The notes: generated from the sequence alone by a model not told the origin. A stretch of DNA of 64,000 nt from Mucilaginibacter sp. KACC 22773 (GCF_028736215.1 NZ_CP117883.1:4774001-4838000); one strand, 5' to 3'; shown: positions 9,842 through 18,588, counted from the first letter of the stretch. Translations and numbers: made by a program.

Positions 9842-11233
9842 ATGGACTACGATTTAATTGTTATAGGGTCGGGCCCGGGTGGCTACGTAGCAGCTATCCG
9901 CGCTTCTCAACTCGGTTTAAAAACTGCCATTATCGAAAAAGAGTCATTAGGTGGCATTTGCCTTAACTGGGGCTGTATCCCAACCAAAGCCTTGTTAAAA
10001 AGCGCCCAGGTTTTTGAATACCTTAACCACTCGCAGGACTATGGTATCAAAATAAACGGCACAGGCGAAGTTGATTTCGGTGCTGTTATAAAACGCAGCC
10101 GCGGCGTAGCTGATGGTATGAGCAAAGGCGTTCAGTTTTTAATGAAAAAAAACAAGATCGAAGTAATTAACGGTTTTGGTAAATTAAAATCAAAGGGCGT
10201 TGTTGAAGTAAAATTAAATGATGGCAGCACTAAACAAATTACCGCCACAAGCATCATTCTTGCAACCGGTGGCCGCAGCCGCGAGTTGCCAAATATAAAA
10301 CAGGATGGCGTTAAAGTTATAGGTTACCGCCAGGCCATGATATTGCCAAAACAACCAAAGTCAATGGTTGTAGTAGGTTCGGGCGCTATCGGTATCGAGT
10401 TTGCTTATTTTTATAACTCTATTGGCACCAAAGTTACCGTTGTTGAGTATTTAGATAATATTGTACCGCTTGAGGACGAAGAAATTTCAAGAAATTTACA
10501 GCGTATCCTTAAAAAACAAGGCATCAACATTCTTACCGGCGCCAACGTGGAATCGGTTGACAGCACGGGCGAACTTTGCAAGGTGAACGTGAAAACCGCT
10601 ACAGGGATGGAAGTTATCGAAGCCGAAATAGTGTTATCTGCTGTAGGTATATCTACCAACATCGAAGGCATCGGACTGGAAGAAGTTGGCGTGAAAACCG
10701 AGCGCGGTAAAGTTTTGGTTGATGATTATTATAAAACAAACATTGATGGTGTATACGCCATTGGCGATATTGTAAAAGGCCAGGCCCTTGCGCACGTAGC
10801 ATCTGCCGAAGGTATTATCTGTGTTGAAAAAATTGCAGGCCAAAACCCGCATCCTTTAGATTATAATAACATCCCGGGCTGTACCTATTGCTCGCCCGAA
10901 GTTGCATCCGTAGGTTATACCGAAAAGGCAGCTAAAGAAGCTGGTTACGAAATTAAAGTGGGCAAATTCCCCTTCTCGGCATCGGGCAAGGCAAGTGCTG
11001 CCGGCGCTAAAGATGGCTTTGTAAAATTAATATTTGATGCCAAATACGGCGAGTTCCTTGGCGCGCACATGCTGGGCTATAACGTTACCGAAATGATTGC
11101 CGAAGTAGTTACCGCCCGCAAGCTGGAAGCTACCGGTCATGAGATCATCAAATCGGTTCACCCGCACCCAACCATGAGCGAAGCTGTAATGGAAGCTGCC
11201 GCCGCTGCTTACGATGAAGTAATACACTTGTAA
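9842..11233 (+). CDS. lpdA: Dihydrolipoyl dehydrogenase (E3)
   Basis: The flavoprotein E3 subunit of 2-oxoacid dehydrogenase complexes or the glycine cleavage system; it reoxidises dihydrolipoamide with NAD+. Motifs: FAD-binding GSGPGG at 9-14, the redox disulfide Cys40/Cys45 in GGICLNWGCIPTK, NAD-binding VVGSGAIGIEFAY near 176, and a C-terminal dimer domain with the catalytic dyad His442-Glu447 in HPHPTMSE. The length of 463 residues is typical. It is not clustered with E1 or E2 genes and ends in its own terminator. Confidence 0.96.
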   Translation: MDYDLIVIGSGPGGYVAAIRASQLGLKTAIIEKESLGGICLNWGCIPTKALLKSAQVFEYLNHSQDYGIKINGTGEVDFGAVIKRSRGVADGMSKGVQFLMKKNKIEVINGFGKLKSKGVVEVKLNDGSTKQITATSIILATGGRSRELPNIKQDGVKVIGYRQAMILPKQPKSMVVVGSGAIGIEFAYFYNSIGTKVTVVEYLDNIVPLEDEEISRNLQRILKKQGINILTGANVESVDSTGELCKVNVKTATGMEVIEAEIVLSAVGISTNIEGIGLEEVGVKTERGKVLVDDYYKTNIDGVYAIGDIVKGQALAHVASAEGIICVEKIAGQNPHPLDYNNIPGCTYCSPEVASVGYTEKAAKEAGYEIKVGKFPFSASGKASAAGAKDGFVKLIFDAKYGEFLGAHMLGYNVTEMIAEVVTARKLEATGHEIIKSVHPHPTMSEAVMEAAAAAYDEVIHL

Positions 11234-11238
11234 AACAA

Positions 11239-11349
11239 GTCCATAGACGATAGCCGATAGTCCATAGTTATTTTTTTAACTTTGAGCTATCGGCTTTTTT
11301 TTGTGGCTATTATTTTTCAACCATGGTCCATGGACCATCGACTATTGAC
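11239..11349. repeat. Intergenic inverted repeat of CCATAG/CGATAG-like words
   Basis: The left arm (11239-11267) repeats the words CCATAG and CGATAG. The right arm (11287-11349) carries their reverse complements (CTATCGG, ATGGACCATCGACTATTG). 11239-11260 pairs with the reverse complement of the far right end at about 16 of 22 positions. A perfect 16-bp palindrome ATGGTCCATGGACCAT lies at 11323-11338. The element contains the lpdA terminator. Confidence 0.6.
11252..11303 (+). terminator. lpdA terminator
   Basis: AGCCGATAG (11252-11260) pairs with CTATCGGCT (11287-11295), an inner AGTTA/TAACT stem extends it, and eight T follow. The arms are made from the local repeat words. Confidence 0.75.
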
Positions 11350-11354
11350 CAACA

Positions 11355-12194
11355 ATGAAACTACACACTATCGATACCGGCTTTTTTAAATTAGATGGCG
11401 GAGCCATGTTCGGGGTGGTACCAAAAACCATCTGGAACAAAACCAACCCTGCCGACAGCAACAACCTGTGCACCTGGGCCATGCGTTGTTTGCTGGTTGA
11501 AGATGAAGGCCGTTTAATATTGATAGACACCGGCATTGGTGATAAGCAGGACCAAAAGTTTTTAAGCCATTACTATTTACATGGTGATGCCACGCTGGAT
11601 GGTTCGCTTGCTGCACTTGGTTTTCATCGCGATGATATTACCGATGTATTTTTAACCCACCTGCATTTTGACCATGTAGGCGGAGCTGTTATTCGCGATG
11701 GCGAAAAGTTATTGCCTGTTTTCAGGAACGCCAGGTACTGGAGCAACCCCAAGCATTGGGATTGGGCTACAAACCCAAACGACCGTGAAAAGGCGTCCTT
11801 TTTAAAGGAGAATATACTTCCCATACAGGAAAGCGGCCAGCTGCAATTTATAGATGCACAGGACGGCATAAGCTTTGCCCAAGGTTTTGATATTCGTTTT
11901 GTTTCCGGCCATACTGAAGCTATGATGCTGCCGCTTATTAACTACAAGGGTAAAAAAGTTCTCTACATGGCCGACCTGCTGCCATCAGTAGGTCACCTTC
12001 CGCTGCCTTATGTAATGGCTTATGACATGTTTCCGCTCACTACCCTTAAAGAGAAAAAACTATTCCTTACAGAAGCCCTGGAGCAAGATTATGTACTTTA
12101 TTTTGAACACGACCCGGTAAATGAATGCTGCACCCTGCAACAAACAGAAAAAGGCATCAGGGTGAAGGATACGTTTAAGTTAAGTGAATTGTAG
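11355..12194 (+). CDS. MBL-fold metallo-hydrolase
   Basis: A 279-residue cytosolic metallo-beta-lactamase fold protein with no signal peptide. The di-zinc ligands are complete: His102, His104, Asp106 and His107 in THLHFDHVGG, then His186 in SGHTEAM, Asp207 in MADLLPS and His252 in FEHDP. The layout resembles the lactonase-like and AttM-type branch (N-acyl homoserine lactonase relatives), but the substrate cannot be decided. It may hydrolyse lactones, thioesters or other small esters. Confidence 0.85.
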   Translation: MKLHTIDTGFFKLDGGAMFGVVPKTIWNKTNPADSNNLCTWAMRCLLVEDEGRLILIDTGIGDKQDQKFLSHYYLHGDATLDGSLAALGFHRDDITDVFLTHLHFDHVGGAVIRDGEKLLPVFRNARYWSNPKHWDWATNPNDREKASFLKENILPIQESGQLQFIDAQDGISFAQGFDIRFVSGHTEAMMLPLINYKGKKVLYMADLLPSVGHLPLPYVMAYDMFPLTTLKEKKLFLTEALEQDYVLYFEHDPVNECCTLQQTEKGIRVKDTFKLSEL

Positions 12195-12199
12195 GTATA

Positions 12200-12394
12200 G
12201 TATCAAGTGTAAGTATCAAGACAGCTACGCCTGTCAGGCTTAAAATTATGCGTTTTTTCAATATTGCATTTGTCGGAAATTCAAGCTAAACAATCAAAAA
12301 ATCTTGATACTTGATACCATTATGTATTGTATTTGCAGTCAATTCAAGCTAAACAATCAAAAAATCTTGATGCTTGACAACCGCTACTTGATAC
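12200..12394. repeat. Intergenic repeats of GTATCAAG words
   Basis: The gap 12195-12655 has no gene. Its first 200 bp hold GTATCAAG-type words on the left (12200-12220), a small hairpin GACAG/CTGTC (12220-12235), and reverse-complement words CTTGATACTTGATAC (12303-12317) and CTACTTGATACT near 12384-12394. In addition a 31-bp direct repeat occurs at 12278-12308 and 12341-12371, 63 bp apart, identical in both copies. The remaining 260 bp is AT-rich and holds the rpoD promoter. Confidence 0.65.
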
Positions 12395-12579
12395 TAATCT
12401 TTTCCTGTTAAATTTAGATAGTGTTTTACGAACACCACAAAAACCATACCGCTTGCCCCTTTCCGGTATTTTTATGCAAAAATTGCGTAATCCGTCGATA
12501 CTAAAATTTTAATATTCTGATAATCAATATTTTAAAAAAAATACCTATAGCTTATTTTTTTTGAAAATACACTGTACAA

Positions 12580-12611
12580 TTGTAATTTTTTACAACAATT
12601 TTATAACTTTG
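12580..12611 (+). promoter_or_regulatory. Possible rpoD promoter
   Basis: TAACTTTG (12604-12611) fits the TAnnTTTG -7 box. A TTG at 12580-12582 stands 21 nt upstream, at the long end of the allowed spacing. It would give a leader of about 38 nt before the ATG at 12656. Confidence 0.4.
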
Positions 12612-12655
12612 GTCGTTCTGTAGTAAATAAAAAGTACAGAGAGGTTTATAAATAG

Positions 12656-13516
12656 ATGAGACAACTCAAAATAACGCAATCCATTACCAATCGCGAGTCG
12701 CAATCGCTTGACAAGTATCTTCACGAGATTGGTAAAGTTGATCTGATAACAGCCGAAGAAGAAGTAATATTAGCCCAAAAGATCCGTGAGGGCGACCAGG
12801 CGGCATTGGAGCGTTTAACCAAAACCAACCTGCGCTTTGTTGTATCTGTTGCCAAACAATACCAAAACCAGGGCCTTACACTGGGCGATTTAATTAACGA
12901 AGGCAATCTTGGTTTAATTAAAGCTGCCAAACGTTTTGATGAAACCAAGGGTTTCAAATTCATATCCTATGCCGTTTGGTGGATCCGTCAATCCATTTTG
13001 CAGGCTATTGCCGAGCAATCTCGTATTGTACGTTTGCCGTTAAACCAGGTAGGCTCATTAAGTAAAATAAGTAAAGCATTCTCCAAACTGGAGCAGGAGT
13101 ACGAGCGTGAACCATCGCCCGAAGAACTTGCCGACATTTTGGAAACCACTGTAGATAAAATATCTGACACCCTAAGCAATTCTGGCCGCCATGTATCTAT
13201 GGATGCCCCGTTTGTACAGGGCGAAGAGAATACCTTATTGGATGTACTTGAAAACCAGGAACCCAACACGGATTCGATCCTAATTAATGAGTCGTTGTCC
13301 GAAGAAATTAAACGTTCGCTATCAACTTTAACCGAGCGCGAGCGTGAAATCATTGTGCTATTTTTTGGTTTGGGCACCAATCATCCGCTTTCATTAGAGG
13401 AAATTGGCGAGAAATTTAACCTTACCCGCGAACGCGTTCGCCAGATAAAAGATAAAGCCCTGCAACGTTTGCGCCATACTTCAAGGAGTAAAATTTTGAA
13501 ATCGTACTTGGGTTGA
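12656..13516 (+). CDS. rpoD: Housekeeping RNA polymerase sigma-70 factor
   Basis: The primary sigma factor of Bacteroidota type, 286 residues, lacking the long region 1.1 and non-conserved insert of Proteobacterial RpoD. Region 1.2 is at about 17-50 (DKYLHEIGKVDLIT). Region 2 is at about 53-122, with GLTLGDLINEGNLGLIKAA and YAVWWIRQSI (core binding and -10 recognition and melting). Region 3 is at about 125-200. Region 4 is at about 215-275, with the helix-turn-helix LSLEEIGEKFNLTRERVRQI for the -33 element. It ends in an intrinsic terminator. Confidence 0.94.
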   Translation: MRQLKITQSITNRESQSLDKYLHEIGKVDLITAEEEVILAQKIREGDQAALERLTKTNLRFVVSVAKQYQNQGLTLGDLINEGNLGLIKAAKRFDETKGFKFISYAVWWIRQSILQAIAEQSRIVRLPLNQVGSLSKISKAFSKLEQEYEREPSPEELADILETTVDKISDTLSNSGRHVSMDAPFVQGEENTLLDVLENQEPNTDSILINESLSEEIKRSLSTLTEREREIIVLFFGLGTNHPLSLEEIGEKFNLTRERVRQIKDKALQRLRHTSRSKILKSYLG

Positions 13517-13561
13517 TTGCACAGAGTCAAGAGATAAGAATCAAAAATTAAGATAATATAA

Positions 13562-13602
13562 GGCCAGGATTGAGCAAACTACTCAAATCCTGGCTTTTTT
13601 TT
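13562..13602 (+). terminator. rpoD terminator
   Basis: GCCAGGATTGAG pairs with CTCAAATCCTGGC with one bulge around a 6-nt loop, followed by eight T. It lies about 45 bp after the rpoD stop. Confidence 0.85.
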
Positions 13603-13704
13603 GGCGAGGCGAGTCACATACATCCCTATCCCATCGCACCCCATAATTACAAGCCTGCAACATTTTAGTCTCCACAAAATTTAATGTTCAATTTGCCGTT
13701 ACAT

Positions 13705-13726
13705 AGCTAACTTGTCATAGTTAGCT
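13705..13726 (+). promoter_or_regulatory. Inverted repeat abutting a start codon
   Basis: AGCTAAC (13705-13711) and GTTAGCT (13720-13726) are perfect 7-bp arms around an 8-nt loop, ending 2 nt before the ATG of the small membrane protein gene. As DNA it could be an operator; as RNA it would cover the ribosome binding region. No classical Shine-Dalgarno is seen, which is normal in this phylum. Confidence 0.4.
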
Positions 13727-13728
13727 CA

Positions 13729-14031
13729 ATGGTAAAATCAATAAAAATAGGATGGTACTTTTATAAACCGATAATGGTATGGTGCATACTGGCTTCGCTG
13801 GCTTGTATATACTACCTCATGTCGCACCAATTGAATATACCATTTGTTGTGCTATGTAAACTGGTTAGTTACGCCGCCATTCTTGGCGTACGGTATCTGA
13901 ATTTTAATGCCGTGCAAACCTATTTCTATTTTCGCAATGCCGGCTATAATATCAACCTGCTTTACTTATCCGTATTTGCCTGTGATTTTACAGCTTTCAT
14001 TATCCTTTTATCCCTTTCAACCATCCGCTAA
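13729..14031 (+). CDS. Small integral membrane protein paired with an ABC ATPase
   Basis: A 100-residue protein with no family that I recognise. Three to four hydrophobic segments are visible (about 12-32, 35-54, 78-97), with aromatic-rich loops. It ends 2 nt before the ATPase start, so the pair is very likely translated together. The protein may anchor the ATPase to the membrane or form a minimal transport partner, but it is much smaller than a usual ABC permease subunit. Confidence 0.65.
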   Translation: MVKSIKIGWYFYKPIMVWCILASLACIYYLMSHQLNIPFVVLCKLVSYAAILGVRYLNFNAVQTYFYFRNAGYNINLLYLSVFACDFTAFIILLSLSTIR

Positions 14032-14033
14032 AT

Positions 14034-14699
14034 TTGGAGCCACTCATCTTAAAAACCGATAGCGTACAACTGGAGTTCGGCGGACGCAAAATATTACAGG
14101 ATGTTTACCTCGAGTGCAAACAAGGCGAAGTATTGGGCATCCTGGGCCGAAACGGGTGCGGCAAATCATCTTTATTAAGGATCATATTCGGCACCCTCAC
14201 TCCTGCCTACAAACACGTAAGCATTAGCGGCGAGTACATTAAAAAGGGCTACAAAAATATGCGCGTGGCCTACCTGCCCCAACACAATTACCTGCCCAAA
14301 GGAATTAAAATAAAAAAGCTGGCGGCAGTCATTATCGACGCGCGCTTTTGGGTCGATTTTTCGGCCCACCCCATCTATGAAAAATACGCCGAAAAAACCA
14401 TAGCCGACTTATCGGGCGGAGAACTGCGGCAACTGGAAACATTAATGGTTATTTACAGCAAGGCCGACTTTATTTTGCTTGATGAGCCTTTCACCCACAT
14501 ATCGCCCATACAGGCCGAGGCTTTTAAGGAAATTATCAGGAAATGCGCTAAAATAAAAGGCATCATAGTAACCGATCACCAATATTACAATATCCTGGAT
14601 GTAAGCGATAGGACCATCCTGATTACCGATGGCTACACAAGGCCAATCTGCAATAAGGATGAATTGGTTACTTATGGTTATGTGAGCCGTATTAATTAA
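14034..14699 (+). CDS. ABC transporter ATP-binding protein
   Basis: A 221-residue nucleotide-binding domain. Walker A is GRNGCGKSS at 38-46, the Q-loop Gln is near 83 in YLPQHN, the signature LSGGE is at 126-130, Walker B FILLDEP is at 146-152, and the H-switch is His182. The only workable start is TTG at 14034, two bases after the stop of the membrane protein gene, pointing to translational coupling. The closest style is the LptB/branched-chain-like ATPases, but the cargo is unknown and the only linked membrane protein is the 100-residue one. Confidence 0.85.
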   Translation: MEPLILKTDSVQLEFGGRKILQDVYLECKQGEVLGILGRNGCGKSSLLRIIFGTLTPAYKHVSISGEYIKKGYKNMRVAYLPQHNYLPKGIKIKKLAAVIIDARFWVDFSAHPIYEKYAEKTIADLSGGELRQLETLMVIYSKADFILLDEPFTHISPIQAEAFKEIIRKCAKIKGIIVTDHQYYNILDVSDRTILITDGYTRPICNKDELVTYGYVSRIN

Positions 14700-14756
14700 A
14701 CACCACCCCATGTAACATATAAGCAACCGGCGCTGTCTATTACCTAAACAACCACG

Positions 14757-15737
14757 ATGCCCCGGCCTTACGTATATTTGATAGTTTTGTTATTTGTTGC
14801 TTGCTGGCAAAAAGGCGGGTGCAGCACAAATACCGCTATTAATGGCATCAGCTTCAAAAACGCCAAACGCGGACCAGACCCTGACCCATCGGGCGATTTT
14901 AATACACTTATAGTACCCATAAAACGGGCTGGCAACCTCATCCTGGTAGAGGCCCAGATTGACTCTGTTGCAGGCAATTTCGTGTTGGATACCGGCGCGC
15001 CTTACCTTGTTTTAAACGCTACCTATTTCAGGTACATGCCCGTTATAGCCGACCAGGAATCGGCGGGTTTAAATGGCAACGCGCCCGGCGCTTTTACTAC
15101 CGAAGTGCGCAATTTCAGCATACTCGACTTGCATTACCCCCGCCTTACAGCCGATGTAACCGACCTTTCGGCTATTGAAAATGGCAGGAACGTTAAAATA
15201 CTCGGTCTATTGGGCACTCGGCTGTTTAAAAAGTTTGCCATTACTGTTGATTTGTTCAGGAATACCTTGTACATCCACAAACTGAATGACGACGGTGAAA
15301 TACCTGTAAATGAAAAAGTATTTCACGAACCGTGGATGTTTACCTCGTTTAATTACACCAACGATGTAATATTTATAAAAGGTGTTGCCAATAACACACC
15401 ATTGTGGTTTGCATTTGATACCGGCGCCGAAACAAACCTGATGGATTATGACAGGGTGCGCAAGATGCTGCCCGGCATGCAGGTGCTTAACCGCACAAAA
15501 ACTACCGGCATTGGCGGCTCATCATTCGAGGTAATTTATGCCAGGTTTGATACCCTAACAGTTGGCAGCCGGCGGTTTATAAAAAACCGTGTACTGTTAA
15601 CCAACCTTGATAAAATGGGCAAAGCCTACGGGCACACTGTTGATGGGATACTCGGCTTTGATTTTTTTATCCGGGGTATCTTTAGCATCAACTTTGTGAA
15701 AAAAGAATTTGAAATGTACATTTACACCAACCAGTAG
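14757..15737 (+). CDS. Exported two-lobe aspartyl protease-like protein
   Basis: A 326-residue protein with two retropepsin-like lobes, each carrying a catalytic triad: D78-T-G-A in FVLDTGAPYLVLNA and D221-T-G-A in FAFDTGAETNLMD. A GLLGTRLF-like psi-loop segment after the first lobe and GILGFDFF after the second match the family. Residues 1-15 are hydrophobic, and a Cys at 16 (FVAC) could be lipidated, although the lipobox is weak. It is probably anchored or released in the periplasm. Its stop codon lies 1 nt before the start of the glycogen-binding repeat protein, so the two are surely co-expressed. Confidence 0.8.
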   Translation: MPRPYVYLIVLLFVACWQKGGCSTNTAINGISFKNAKRGPDPDPSGDFNTLIVPIKRAGNLILVEAQIDSVAGNFVLDTGAPYLVLNATYFRYMPVIADQESAGLNGNAPGAFTTEVRNFSILDLHYPRLTADVTDLSAIENGRNVKILGLLGTRLFKKFAITVDLFRNTLYIHKLNDDGEIPVNEKVFHEPWMFTSFNYTNDVIFIKGVANNTPLWFAFDTGAETNLMDYDRVRKMLPGMQVLNRTKTTGIGGSSFEVIYARFDTLTVGSRRFIKNRVLLTNLDKMGKAYGHTVDGILGFDFFIRGIFSINFVKKEFEMYIYTNQ

Positions 15738-15738
15738 T

Positions 15739-17184
15739 ATGAAAAAGTGCAGATCGGTTTTAATTATTTTTTTGTTGTTTACCTGCTTCTCTATTGCGGC
15801 AAGGGCGCAAACGCGCAATTCCCTTGTGTTAGGTAAAGATCATTTGATTATGCTGCTCGATTTGCGTTCGTCAAAAACACAACTGGATAGTATTTTAAAA
15901 ATTGCCGGTATAAAAAAGCCAAATGGCGCTGCCATTTTAAAGGGCGATTTCTCGTCATTGGCCAAAGACGGCTGGAACATTGGCAGGCGCGATAGAAACA
16001 TGGTTAGGTTTGACAGGTCGCTTACCGATTTAAACCTGAACCCACAAAACCTACCATACCAGATAACCACCAACCTCGACGGCAATATTGATGCCCCGGC
16101 AGGTATACCGGGATATCCTGCCGATGAATTATACGGAGTAAACAAGTTTATGCAGGTTACGGTATATGAATTACCATCGGGTTTAACACGCTTTTACCTG
16201 CCCGGCTATTTAAGCGCCAAACGCGTTTTATTATCTGGCAACTTTAACAATTGGAGTACGCTAAAAGGCGTAATGACAAAAACCGATAGCGGCTGGGTAA
16301 GCGATATAAAACTGGCGCCGGGGATATATGAATATAAATACATTATAAATGGCCGCTGGCAGCGCGATAAAAACAACCTGCAGCAACACCCGGATGGGTT
16401 TAGTGATGTAAACTCGGTTTACTACCGCGTTAACCATACCTTCAGGCTTAATGGCTTTACGGGTGCCCATAAAGTTACGGTAGCCGGTAGTTTTAATAAC
16501 TGGAATACCGATAATATCCCGCTGCAAAAAAAGAACGGTGGCTGGGAAACCAAACTTTACCTGCGAGATGGCACCCATAATTATCGTTTTTGGGTAGATG
16601 GCCAATGGTACGCCGACCCGGCAAACCCGGTGAAAGTGAAAGATAACGAAGGGCACATTAATTCGGTGTTAAACCAGGGCGAAGCGGTTAGCTTTAAACT
16701 TGATGGATATAAAGACGCTAAAGCCGTTTACATTGCCGGTAGTTTTAATAACTGGAAACCCAATGAAATAAGCCTCCGGAAAACGGCTACCGGCTGGGCC
16801 ATAGCTTTAATGATTCCGGCAGGTAACTACGGCTACAAATTTATTGTTGACGGAAATTGGATAACCGACCCCCAAAACCACCTTTACGCTATTGAGGGCG
16901 GCGTAAACAATTCCTTTATTGCCGTTAAACCCAATTACACGTTCAGGCTCAAGGGCCACGCAAACGCCGGAAGCGTGCACCTGGCAGGCAATTTTAATGA
17001 TTGGGACCCATCGGGCTTCACCATGGCACACAATGCCGACGAATGGGTGATAAGCCTTTACCTTAAAACCGGGAAGTACCGGTATAAGTTTTTGATAGAC
17101 GGCAGCTGGATTCTTGACCCCGCCAACAAGTTATACGAGCAAAACGAATACAATACGGGAAATTCTGTTTTATGGGTGGAGTGA
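15739..17184 (+). CDS. Secreted protein with four tandem AMPK-type glycogen-binding modules
   Basis: A 481-residue exported protein (signal peptide 1-24, IAARAQ). The start is ATG 15739, 1 nt after the protease stop, rather than an in-frame ATG 30 nt upstream inside the protease gene. Residues 25-150 are unassigned. From about 155 to 481 there are four copies of an AMPK-beta/CBM48-like sandwich, each opening with a glycogen-binding-type loop: SGNFNNW at 166, AGSFNNW at 249, AGSFNNW at 333 and AGNFNDW at 416. The spacing is 83-84 residues, and each copy has a later YKF/YRF-(L/I/V)-(V/I)-DG-x-W strand. No catalytic domain is visible. It probably binds alpha-glucan or a similar polymer in the periplasm or on the surface. 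Confidence 0.82.
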   Translation: MKKCRSVLIIFLLFTCFSIAARAQTRNSLVLGKDHLIMLLDLRSSKTQLDSILKIAGIKKPNGAAILKGDFSSLAKDGWNIGRRDRNMVRFDRSLTDLNLNPQNLPYQITTNLDGNIDAPAGIPGYPADELYGVNKFMQVTVYELPSGLTRFYLPGYLSAKRVLLSGNFNNWSTLKGVMTKTDSGWVSDIKLAPGIYEYKYIINGRWQRDKNNLQQHPDGFSDVNSVYYRVNHTFRLNGFTGAHKVTVAGSFNNWNTDNIPLQKKNGGWETKLYLRDGTHNYRFWVDGQWYADPANPVKVKDNEGHINSVLNQGEAVSFKLDGYKDAKAVYIAGSFNNWKPNEISLRKTATGWAIALMIPAGNYGYKFIVDGNWITDPQNHLYAIEGGVNNSFIAVKPNYTFRLKGHANAGSVHLAGNFNDWDPSGFTMAHNADEWVISLYLKTGKYRYKFLIDGSWILDPANKLYEQNEYNTGNSVLWVE

Positions 17185-17190
17185 GGAAAA

Positions 17191-17226
17191 GAGTTAACAA
17201 TCAAGAGTCAGGAGTCAAGACTTAAG
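17191..17226. repeat. Left half of a word-repeat element split by the IS
   Basis: Reiterated words of the type AGTCAAGA (CAATCAAGAGTCAGGAGTCAAGACTTAAG). Its reverse-complement partner lies on the other side of the insertion sequence at 18707-18775. Confidence 0.6.
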
Positions 17227-17286
17227 AAAAAAGTGTCTTGTCCTGAAATAGGTTGACAGTATAGTTAACTTAAATAATCAGGAAAA

Positions 17287-17676
17287 ATGACAAAAAGTAA
17301 GCGAAAAGTAATTCGGTACAGTATTAGCTTTAAACAAAAAGTAGTCAATGAGATTGAACAGGAGGGTCTGCAGATCTCAGAAGCAAATCGTCGTTATGGC
17401 ATAGGTGGGGCAGAGACGATAAACAAATGGCTTAAAGAATTAGGGAAACAACATTTATTAAATACGGTAATTAGAGTGGAAACGAAAGATGAGAAAGACC
17501 GGCTGTTGGAGTTAGAGAAAGAGGTCAAGAAGTTAAAATTAGCTTTGGCAGATGCCTATTTGTCAAGAGATTGCGCAGAGGAAGTGATCAGGCAGGCAGG
17601 TAAACTATACGGGACAGATTTAAAAAAAAAGTTTGGCACAGCAGCATCGGATTCCTCCGGAAGCGATACGCGCTAA
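17287..17676 (+). CDS. IS3-family OrfA (HTH protein)
   Basis: A 129-residue DNA-binding protein with an N-terminal helix-turn-helix (about 10-55, with SEANRRYGIGGAETINKWL), followed by a leucine-zipper-like helix at about 70-100 (RLLELEKEVKKLKLAL) used for multimerisation. It ends at 17676, shortly after the slippery run where part of the ribosomes move into the orfB frame. Confidence 0.9.
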   Translation: MTKSKRKVIRYSISFKQKVVNEIEQEGLQISEANRRYGIGGAETINKWLKELGKQHLLNTVIRVETKDEKDRLLELEKEVKKLKLALADAYLSRDCAEEVIRQAGKLYGTDLKKKFGTAASDSSGSDTR

Positions 17677-18485
17677 GTGAGCTATGTAGCTATTTCGAAG
17701 TAAGCAGGAGTGGTTATTATAAAGCCGTAGAGTCAGCGGATAAGAAACTGTTAAATGAGCAGTTGGTATTGTCGCTTATACATGATGTACGTAGGCGTCA
17801 CCCGCGTATAGGAGGCAAGAAGTTGTACTCCGTTTTAAAGGGTGATCTGAAGCAAGCGGGAATAAAGCTTGGCCGGGATAAGTTCTTTGAGTTGTTGGCG
17901 CGGAACGGTTTATTGGTAAAGAGGCGTCGTAAATATATCTCAACGACAGATTCTTACCATCGTTTTAGGGTATACAGGAACTTGTTGAAAGATAAACTGC
18001 TGCATAAGGCGCACCAGGGTTGGGTTTCGGATATTACCTATATCCGAACAAAGGATGACTTTGTGTATCTGTTCCTGATCACAGATGCCTACTCACGGAA
18101 GATCGTGGGCTGGCATTTATCGGATAGTTTAAAGATAAAAGGAGCTATTAATGCTTTGAAAATGGCCATCAGGCAATGCCCGGATACCAAAGACCTGATT
18201 CATCATTCAGATCGCGGAATTCAGTATTGCAGTAAGGATTATGTAAAGCTGCTGAAGAAGGCCAAAATAAAGATCAGCATGACTGAGGCGAACCATTGTT
18301 ATGAAAATGCTACAGCCGAGCGGATAAACGGCATTCTAAAGCAGGAATATGGCTTAGATGAAGCTTTTACATCTGAGGGCAATGCGGTAAAGGCAGTAAA
18401 AGAAGCGATATGGTCGTATAATACGGACCGGCCACACTGGTCACTGAATTTAGCAACCCCGCAGCAGGTGCATATTGCTGCTTAA
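17287..18485 (+). CDS. IS3-family OrfAB transposase made by -1 frameshift
   Basis: The active transposase is a fusion of orfA with the orfB frame. In the orfB frame the text downstream of the slip site continues without a stop (GFLRKRYALSELCSYFEVSR...), matching the usual start of IS3 OrfB, then an HTH_21-like part and the rve integrase core. The DDE acids are in place: Asp in WVSDITYI, Asp in IHHSDRGIQYCS and Glu in ENATAERINGILKQEYG. An ATG or TTG-initiated orfB alone (from about 17763) would lack its N-terminal part. Confidence 0.88.
17625..17631 (+). other. Programmed -1 frameshift slippery heptamer A_AAA_AAG
   Basis: A run of nine A (17622-17630) followed by G lies so that the orfA codons read AAA AAG. 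A slip by -1 enters the orfB frame. This is the standard IS3 arrangement, not a sequencing error. Confidence 0.85.
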
Positions 18486-18541
18486 GTTATTAACAAGCAA
18501 CAGGAAATTTTAAAAGAAAAAAAGAAGCAAAAAAAGAAAAG

Positions 18542-18588
18542 GGTGTTAATAAGTCGAAAACTCTACGAGTTTCCGACTTATTAACACC
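18542..18588. repeat. Long hairpin inside the IS, between orfB and the right end
   Basis: 22-bp arms (18542-18563 and 18567-18588) with one mismatch around a 3-nt loop TAC. No T-run follows, so it is not a standard intrinsic terminator. It may block readthrough into or out of the element, or be a subterminal binding structure. Confidence 0.75.

Noticed and set aside
11277..11284. TAACTTTG as promoter of the MBL hydrolase
   Set aside because: It lies inside the lpdA terminator hairpin and has no TTG at the required distance upstream.
15709..15738. Earlier ATG for the glycogen-binding repeat protein
   Set aside because: It lies in the protease gene and adds ten residues before a clean signal peptide that begins at 15739.
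17622..17676. orfA/orfB frame break as a pseudogene or sequencing error
   Set aside because: The A_AAA_AAG heptamer with -1 relation and all DDE residues intact is the normal IS3 design.
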